Positions 1 to 6,100 of a DNA stretch of 23,729 nucleotides are shown here, piece by piece. Position numbers and translations under genes: made by a program. Within the stretch, counting starts at the first letter, position 1. Every line of letters begins with the position of its first letter. The DNA is from JAKLDO01 sp035354435 (GTDB taxonomy: Bacteria > UBP6 > UBA1177): positions 1 to 23,729 of the forward strand of contig DAOQAY010000035.1 in assembly GCA_035354435.1 (NCBI GenBank), read 5' to 3'. The notes under the pieces were generated by a model. It had not been told where the DNA came from. It did not search any database and saw only the letters and a program-made list of their open reading frames with translations.

Positions 1-56
1 TCCCCTACTAAAATTTCATTTAACGGGATCTCTCTGATGGTGCGTGATTTTTTCAT
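1..56 (-). CDS. 5' fragment of a probable ParB-like protein (runs off the left edge)
   Basis: Reading leftwards from ATG at 56 there are 18 complete codons giving MKKSRTIREIPLNEILVG, with no stop before the edge. A good ribosome binding site (AAGGAG) sits about 6 bases upstream. The pattern basic N-terminus, then I-P-L-x-E-I-L-V, is how the N-terminal domain of ParB/RepB/Spo0J proteins commonly begins. It lies downstream of ssb on the same strand, in a window that also carries a plasmid origin, so a partition role is reasonable. Only 18 residues are visible, so the family call is an inference from a short motif and context; another small DNA-binding protein is possible. Confidence 0.45.
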   Translation of the reverse strand, partial: MKKSRTIREIPLNEILVG

Positions 57-203
57 TGCGGACTCCTTATATTAAGATTAAGTGTAAATGCTGAAGCTGA
101 TTTGAACATAGACAGGAAACAAGTTCTTTCACCTGCACTTCCTCCTGAAGAATTCCTTAAAATGGGATGGCTGCCGGGTTTGGTAGCCATCTGGAAAGAA
201 AGA

Positions 204-527
204 TCACTCTTTCTCTTTGGAATCGGGTCTGGAAAGTCGCAAAAAATCTTTCGCAACAAGAGAAGCAAGGCGGAATTTCTTCTTTTCAAGCTTCATTTCC
301 TTCCAATGAATCTCGCCTTCAACTTTAACAAGATCTCCTGATTTGAGATAAGAGTTAAAGCGTTTTGCGGTTCCTTCAAATGCAACACACGGATGAAACT
401 CGACTCTTTCAACCCACTTTTCATCTTCGCCTCTGTAGCCCTGATCTTCTGCGATTGAAAATTGTACGAAGTTCTCACCATTGTTTACACTTGCAATTCT
501 TCCGATAAGTTCGAATCTGTTCTTCAT
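204..527 (-). CDS. ssb: Single-stranded DNA-binding protein (SSB), short form
   Basis: A 107-aa protein with the SSB OB-fold layout: LIGRI near residue 8, then VQFSIAED, an E-x-H-x-C-V-A-F-E-G strand replacing the usual W-H-R-V-x-x-F-G, AKRFNSYLKSGDLVKVEGEI, and a final strand. SSBs coat single-stranded DNA during replication and recombination, and plasmids often encode their own. The start at 527 has GGAGG five bases upstream. The protein ends in a basic/acidic mix (SKEKE) and lacks the DDDIPF-type tip that recruits partner proteins in cellular SSBs, so it may work as a plasmid accessory SSB. It is preceded by its own promoter and a structured leader, and followed about 150 bases later by the ParB-like start. 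The SSB family call is confident; lack of the tip is seen directly. Confidence 0.85.
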   Translation of the reverse strand: MKNRFELIGRIASVNNGENFVQFSIAEDQGYRGEDEKWVERVEFHPCVAFEGTAKRFNSYLKSGDLVKVEGEIHWKEMKLEKKKFRLASLVAKDFLRLSRPDSKEKE

Positions 528-608
528 AATAGCCTCCTAGCCAAAAATTAATTCGGCAGATACCCGGCAACCTATAACAGGCAGCCGCACTTAAGCATCC
601 GCCTGTTA
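528..608 (-). ncRNA. Structured 5' leader of ssb (copy A of a duplicated leader)
   Basis: On the minus strand the 81 bases before the ssb start fold into two stems. Stem P1 pairs TAACAGGC (608-601) with GCCTGTTA (582-575). Stem P2 pairs GCCGAA (557-552) with TTTGGC (545-540, one G-U) and ends two bases before the GGAGG ribosome site (537-533). Between them is TAGGTTGCCGGGTATCT. The same arrangement occurs before the SSB-like gene near 19300, with compensatory changes in both stems (P1 A-T to G-C; P2 C-G to T-A and G-U to G-C). P1 starts only 8 bases after the -10 box, so it would form the 5' end of the mRNA. The folding is seen in sequence; a regulatory role, such as autoregulation by SSB, is inferred. 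Confidence 0.6.
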
Positions 609-616
609 GTACAGAA

Positions 617-645
617 ATGATAAATCACAAATTCTAATATTGCAA
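617..645 (-). promoter_or_regulatory. Putative sigma-70-type promoter of ssb
   Basis: On the minus strand, TTGCAA (645-640), a 17-base spacer, then TATCAT (622-617). Eight bases later the P1 hairpin of the leader begins. The second leader copy has a -35/-10 pair with the same spacing to the same hairpin, which supports the assignment. Confidence 0.5.
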
Positions 646-670
646 TTATTTTTTTATTCTTGGATTCTTT

Positions 671-740
671 TATCTTGTATCAACATTTGATAACATGTTG
701 CAACTTGTTTTAACATGTGATGACTTGTAATCACAGATGG
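671..740. repeat. Seven helically phased degenerate decamers upstream of ssb
   Basis: Cut every ten bases from 671, the sequence reads as seven units with consensus YAACWTGTNN (for example CAACATTTGA, TAACATGTTG, CAACTTGTTT, TAACATGTGA, TGACTTGTAA). Column 4 is C and column 8 is T in all seven. The first and last units are the most degenerate. A 10-base period puts every unit on one face of the helix, as in plasmid centromeres and cooperative operator arrays. It lies upstream of the ssb promoter and the downstream ParB-like gene. Function is inferred. Confidence 0.55.
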
Positions 741-771
741 CGAAAGGAGTTTTAAATCCCCTATTTTCGTC

Positions 772-815
772 TCATTATGTTGTGTTGTGCGCAACAACAC
801 CGGTCATTATGTTGT
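772..815. repeat. Pair of 12-bp direct repeats flanking an imperfect palindrome
   Basis: TCATTATGTTGT occurs at 772-783 and again at 804-815, 32 bases apart (about three helical turns). Between the copies is an imperfect inverted repeat centred on GTTGTGCGCAACAAC. The layout resembles an operator region, but no bound protein can be named. Confidence 0.45.
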
Positions 816-872
816 TTAAGTCAATTTTTCTCTTTTTGAAAATGAATGTTATCGGGGAGTTAGGGGATTAAG

Positions 873-896
873 ACAACACAATAGATATTGTGTTGT
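873..896. promoter_or_regulatory. 24-bp perfect palindrome after the beta-barrel gene
   Basis: ACAACACAATA (873-883), two bases, then TATTGTGTTGT (886-896) are exact reverse complements. It lies 16 bases beyond the stop of the minus-strand gene ending at 912, so it could act as a 3' stem-loop, but no T-run follows on either strand. Its half-site resembles the GTTGTGTTGT at 780-789, so a shared operator is an alternative. The rest of 528-911 holds no open reading frame that I would call a gene. Confidence 0.5.
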
Positions 897-911
897 GGTG
901 GGAGGAAATAC

Positions 912-1457
912 TTAATATCTAAACCCGATAAATAATTTATACGGATATGGGAAAAAATTTGGAAATATCAAGGGAAAAGAAACGCCTATCTGAAGAGCAT
1001 ATTTCTCATTGAAATTATGAACATAACTGACCTCGGGTTGAAGGTAAAAACCGTAATATTCGCATATGCCAGAGGAATAATTACAGTTTTTATTATCATA
1101 ATCGCTGGAAATCCTCGGAATACTGCCTAGAAAAAAACCTCCTCCCACCCCTGTTGCAATCTGAAGCTCAGATTTATGAGAAAGGTAATTATGGTATCCA
1201 ACCTTGGTGTATAAAGCCACGCCGAAAATAATATTTCCGGTAGGCAAAACAACTTCCGTATTGACAATTTCCCAGAAAATGTATTTCCATTTTAATGTTG
1301 GAGAGGAAATAGTAAGTCCTAGACCCATCGCGCTTCCGGTAAGTGACAGCGAAAAATACTCAGTCCTGCTCCTTAAATTCTTTGTATTTGGACTCGGTTC
1401 TTCAGCAGAAACTGAAAAAACAAGAAGAGTAATAACAATAATAATGATTCTTCGCAT
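912..1457 (-). CDS. Small exported outer-membrane beta-barrel-like protein
   Basis: 181 aa. A clear signal peptide (MRRIIIIVITLLVFSVSA, cleavage likely before EEPSP) is followed by alternating polar/hydrophobic stretches rich in Gly, Tyr and Phe, and the chain ends in FIGFRY. A C-terminal aromatic residue on an amphipathic strand is typical of outer-membrane beta-barrels. There are two Cys in the NCNYSSGIC segment. Its ATG directly follows the TAA of the upstream lipoprotein gene (TAAATG), so the two are almost certainly co-translated. I do not recognise a specific family. Location and fold are inferred; export is well supported. Confidence 0.6.
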   Translation of the reverse strand: MRRIIIIVITLLVFSVSAEEPSPNTKNLRSRTEYFSLSLTGSAMGLGLTISSPTLKWKYIFWEIVNTEVVLPTGNIIFGVALYTKVGYHNYLSHKSELQIATGVGGGFFLGSIPRISSDYDNKNCNYSSGICEYYGFYLQPEVSYVHNFNEKYALQIGVSFPLIFPNFFPYPYKLFIGFRY

Positions 1458-3089
1458 TTATCTATTTGCCCTTTTCAATATGTCAAAGGGTCTCTTCCAT
1501 GGATCTTTCGGGTTTGCAGTATTTGGCTTATAGTCATTAAAAGGACATTTGTCGGGATTGTAATCACAGTAACATTCCATATCTCTTACTGCTATCACCT
1601 GGTCTGCTGTATAGATGCTCATTCTTTTGTATGTATAGGTGTGTATTTTCTCCAGTCCGAGATCAAATTCCCCGTCCATACAGAATACTTTCTTATCCAA
1701 AAATCTGTAATAGCATTGAAGTGCTTTGCCTTCTTTCCCGTTTGAAAATCTTCTTTCAGTGAAAATTATGAACCTGTCATCTATCTGGTTGATCCATGCG
1801 CCGGATATGCTGTTTCTTTCCAATACAACCGAATATTTAATACTGTTCTTATCGGTTATATCAGCTTTGATTATTGAGACTTTTTTCTTATCTACAGAAT
1901 CTGTCGAGAAATAATAAACAATATTCTTATCGTTAAGGATATACGGATACCTTGCCTCTTCTCCTGCTCTGCTAACTCTGAAACACCCGGCATCACCTTT
2001 TTCAAGATCGCAGAACTGAATTTCAAGGTCATAATCAAAATAAACGATATACTGACCAAGCATGGAACCGTATCCGGCTCTCCTGTCAAGTCCGAAAAGA
2101 GTGTCTTTTTTATAAGCAAGCTCCTTCCATTTATCCCACTCTCCGATCTTTGTATACATTATTCTGGCATCACTACCGTGACTGTCAAAATATGCGGTCA
2201 TCAGGACATGTGTATCACTTGCACGAAGATCCACCAGATTATCAATGGGTTTATTGATATCCTTCATTTTCCACATATGACCGTATTTGTGTTCTTTGTA
2301 GTTGTAATAAATGGGATACAAGAAAGCAGCGCCATAATAGATACTTTCACTATTTATCGAATCAACTTTATAATCAAATGACCCAAAGAATAAACTATCA
2401 TTGTTAAATCCATATGATGACATCCCTCTTGAAACTCGTATAATCCGTTTTTTATCAATATCGTATACATAAACACCTCCTCCCTGCCACGATCCTGTTC
2501 GTGAAGATATGTAATATGAGAAAAGGTTTTTTCTTCCATGAAATATTTTCTCATTAGACAGATTGCTTGTCACCCAATGATCGGGAGTGAGAAGCGCATC
2601 ACATTTGTATGTTATCTGCGGAAGATTGTCATAGTATTCTTTGCTATAGGGTTCATAAGGTCCGTCTATTATCTGCGGTTCAAAAGGATAGTTTTCAGCA
2701 CAGAGATCGAACGGCATCTTTTCACATTCAAGCATCGCTGTCACTCCGGCATTTTTTTCCCAAAGCTTCCGAACCTCGTCGGGGTCCTGAGCGATAACAT
2801 CAAAATCACCATAATATTCATAAGCGATGTTCTTATCATAATCAGGATAGTTTTTCACATACGGATCATTTGAGAGATCGGGAAGTTCTGATTCATTATC
2901 TTCAGAAACATCACCGTCTGCTTTAATTGAATCCATGTCTAAATCAGCGGTTTCATCCAGATCCTTATCTTCTAATATGGTGTCTTTATCACTCAGCAAA
3001 TCCTTATCTTCTGTTGAAGGATTGTTTCCATTACAGGAAGTGCAAGACCAGAAAACTACCAGTGAGAATATTATCAGAATGCATTTCAT
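1458..3089 (-). CDS. Acidic-tether lipoprotein, probable beta-propeller-like body
   Basis: 543 aa. The N-terminus MKCILIIFSLVVFWSC fits a lipobox with Cys16 as the lipidated residue. Residues about 25-70 are a low-complexity acidic spacer (DKD, EDKDLDE, DLDMD repeats). The rest (about 75-540) has repeated short stretches of the type 'x-Y-V-Y-D-I-D-K-K-R-I-I-R-V' and 'Y-P-Y-I-L-N-D-K-N-I-V-Y-Y-F', like the strands of TolB/WD-type propellers, and several Cys pairs (for example CYCDYNPDKC near the end). It follows the C10 peptidase gene by 47 bases and abuts the beta-barrel gene, forming one unit. No catalytic motif was recognised. A surface display or protein-binding role is a guess; the propeller assignment is tentative. 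Confidence 0.6.
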   Translation of the reverse strand: MKCILIIFSLVVFWSCTSCNGNNPSTEDKDLLSDKDTILEDKDLDETADLDMDSIKADGDVSEDNESELPDLSNDPYVKNYPDYDKNIAYEYYGDFDVIAQDPDEVRKLWEKNAGVTAMLECEKMPFDLCAENYPFEPQIIDGPYEPYSKEYYDNLPQITYKCDALLTPDHWVTSNLSNEKIFHGRKNLFSYYISSRTGSWQGGGVYVYDIDKKRIIRVSRGMSSYGFNNDSLFFGSFDYKVDSINSESIYYGAAFLYPIYYNYKEHKYGHMWKMKDINKPIDNLVDLRASDTHVLMTAYFDSHGSDARIMYTKIGEWDKWKELAYKKDTLFGLDRRAGYGSMLGQYIVYFDYDLEIQFCDLEKGDAGCFRVSRAGEEARYPYILNDKNIVYYFSTDSVDKKKVSIIKADITDKNSIKYSVVLERNSISGAWINQIDDRFIIFTERRFSNGKEGKALQCYYRFLDKKVFCMDGEFDLGLEKIHTYTYKRMSIYTADQVIAVRDMECYCDYNPDKCPFNDYKPNTANPKDPWKRPFDILKRANR

Positions 3090-3121
3090 CTAGAACCTCT
3101 AGGCGGATACTGTGATCCGCC
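3090..3121 (-). promoter_or_regulatory. Two adjoining hairpins between the peptidase and lipoprotein genes
   Basis: In the 47-base gap GGCGGAT (3102-3108) and ATCCGCC (3115-3121) form a perfect 7-bp stem with a 6-base loop, without a T-run. Next to it CTAGA/TCTAG (3090-3102) forms a 5-bp stem whose loop and arm hold the only ribosome-site-like stretch (AGAGG), directly against the ATG of the lipoprotein gene. This could tune translation or processing within the operon. Confidence 0.35.
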
Positions 3122-3136
3122 CCATTAAATTTCTTT

Positions 3137-6100
3137 TTACCAGCCGTCAACTTCACAATTCGTTTCATTATATCCGTCACATGTTGAATTACAAGCCGCA
3201 ATCCCTCCAATATATTCAGTATCTAATTCTGAGCATTGAAGTATATCGCTATCACATACTTCGCCCGGTTCCATTACTCCGTTACCACATACAGCCTGAA
3301 TTGTAGCTGTTTTGGAAAGATGCAAATATCCGGAAAACACCTGATAAAGTGTTTCATTATAGCTATATCCTTCACGAACATAGTCTTTTTTACCCGTCAA
3401 GCCGCTCAACCCAGTATTTGTTACTCTAAACTGTCCATTCTTACAGCCAAGATATATAGAATTGCCTGATTTCTGCATTTCCGCATCGGTGCATCTTTTT
3501 TCAAAGTATTTCGTTCTCACAGGTGAATTCAAATTGGTAATGTCGTAAATACCTGTGAATCCTTTTGTCGTTAACCAGCTTGTGGTTTCTTCATAGATAT
3601 AAAGTTTATTACCGACTACTTCAAGATCAATCACCGTTCCAGCTGTTGTAATAGTTTTAACAAGCTGCGGACTTAATGGATTTGTCAGATTGAAAATTCT
3701 GACTTTTTTATTTTCAGCAGTGAAAAGTTTTCCGTCTGAAGTTCTTACATTCTTACAACTTGAAGCACCTATTCCGGAAACTCTGGAAATTAATCCTGCT
3801 TCTGCTATTGAATAAATATCAACTTCGCCGTAGTTAGCTCCGTACATTGCGTTTCCGTACACTGCAAGATTATTTGTTTCACCGGAATAAAGCATGTCTT
3901 TGTCAGTCAGCGATCCGTCAGCACCTATTTCAACTCTTCTTACTCCGGTAAGTCCGCCAAGATAAAGATTGTTCTTATACCCTGCAACTGTGTATTTATA
4001 ATCAAAGTAGGAAACTGTTTCGTAATCATAGTCATAGACTGAAATACATTCACCGGATTCATTTGTTGTACCCGGAAAAATGGAGCTGTTATTTTCATAA
4101 ATACAGAACTCCTGATTGAACATGATAATTGATCCCTTGATAACCGGAATTGATATTTCATTTATTCCATCGGTCGAAATTTCATAAGCAGGAACGTTGT
4201 TTTCAGTGAGTAAATTTGTAACTACAGCTATTATGTTTTCATCTTTCGGAAATAATTTCAGATAAGCATCATACGGTTTTTCAATTGTGGCAAAACTAAA
4301 GAAATCTGTTCCGTCGAATGCGAGTATCTCCGTATTGTTCTGATCCTGTTTAACAGGCAGATAAAAATGTTCATCCTTAACCATTCCGTTATTGAGAGCA
4401 ACTGGAGTATTTAACTGCTGCGAACCGCTACTCTGCCATGAGTTCGCCTCAGAATTATATTTAAACAGCTCCATTAAACCGGTGCTGCTTTCAGAAATAA
4501 TAAAAATTCTGTTGCCGAGTTCTATAATTTTAAGAAATTGAACATTATTCGTTGACGGAAAGGATGCAAGAACATTCATTACAGCACCCGAAGCGGTTAC
4601 ATCGATTGAAACGAATTTGTTTTCAAAAGTGGTATTAAGCTCATTCGCTGACTGTTGATTTGGGGAGGTGATCATATTCCCTGCCATAAATATTTTATTG
4701 CCGTCAACAAGGACTGCGGCTGATTTCATATCAATACCGTTCCGAACAACTGTTTGAGTCTCAAAAAAACCAGCTTCGTTTGCCATTTTAAGCATAAAAT
4801 TCTGATTTTCGAAAGCATAAATAAAGTCAGCATTCCCGAATTTAAATGACTGCTGATACGGATTTTCATTCTTTAATGAATTCAGAACCATTGTGTTTTC
4901 AGTAAAAGAAACTGAAGTAAATTCACCCGGTCTGATGCGTGCATCTGCTAAAGAAACCGAACTTGACCATTCCCATGGATCTCCGGGCATTGGTCTGAAA
5001 TCTCCAAGTCCCGGTCTTAAATATGCATCAAGAAGATGCCACCAGTATGGAGGAAGGCTCGGAAGCCACCATGCAGATAAACTGTTGAACTTATTTTCAA
5101 TTATCAGATCTATCATTCCAAAATCAGAAAAGGCGTATTCAATTTTTGATCCTAATTGTGCCTGAGTTGCTTCCTGGTAATAGTTTTCATATCTTTTAAT
5201 ATTAACTCCATCTGCCACGGAATACGACTCAGAAACCTTATTTACCGGTGCGAAAGAAAGCCTTATTGCTGGATAATCCCCAGAATTTATTAATGCATCC
5301 TTTTCTTCTTTTGTTGCTGCGCTAATTTCGGTAACTCCTGATAAAACAGGATGCTTTACATATTCCCAATCCCATGAAAAGTTCGCCTTTTTCATTCCGG
5401 TATAAATTTGAGGTGCGGAAGATTTCTCTTTGTTATAGTTTATTTTTTCTGAACTTCTATCGATCATTACACTTGGCACGATGTCATATGATTCACGGTT
5501 AACAAAAACAGGTTTATTCGCAGACTGCCATGTCTCCTTTGTACCTGTCGAATCCCAGAAGCTCCCTGTACGCACATGATTCCTGCCACAAAAACCAGAT
5601 TCTTTACAAATCACATGAGCTTCTTTTATATCACCGCAATAGCAGAACTTTGCTTCGATCTTTGACGTGTTCTTTTGGGGGTCTTTTATTCCGACAAATC
5701 CTGAAATATTTAAAGTCCTTCCATACCATCCTGTGCCGAAACAGTGACCTACCATCGCATTTCCGGGACAATCATTCTTATTTGTATATCCATCCTCAGG
5801 ATCTTCGAAGTTCAATTTTTCAGATCCACCCTCGGCAAAATATACTCTAGGATCGATATCATCTTCAATTCCATCACCGTCAAAGTCACAGGCATCCCCT
5901 CTTAAATCTTCATTCCAATCAGACTGCTCCCATTCACCTTTTTGTGCATTATACTTTTGAGGGTTATAAACTTTCGGGCAGTTATCTTTCAGAAAATCAT
6001 GCCCATTATCGGCAGGTCTAACCCTGTATCTTTCAGGATTCACACAAATATCATTCCATTGGAATTCGTCTGTGCCACATGTTAAAACTATGTTATTATC

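Noticed and set aside
53..190. A 45-codon minus-strand frame between ssb and the ParB-like start whose TGA overlaps the next ATG (ATGA)
   Set aside because: The overlap would suit a coupled gene, but there is no ribosome site before its ATG, the composition is Ser-rich and low in protein-like pattern, and a competing 21-codon frame with a better ribosome site lies in the same bases.
102..341. Plus-strand 79-codon frame overlapping ssb
   Set aside because: It lies antisense to a clear SSB gene and has no independent support.
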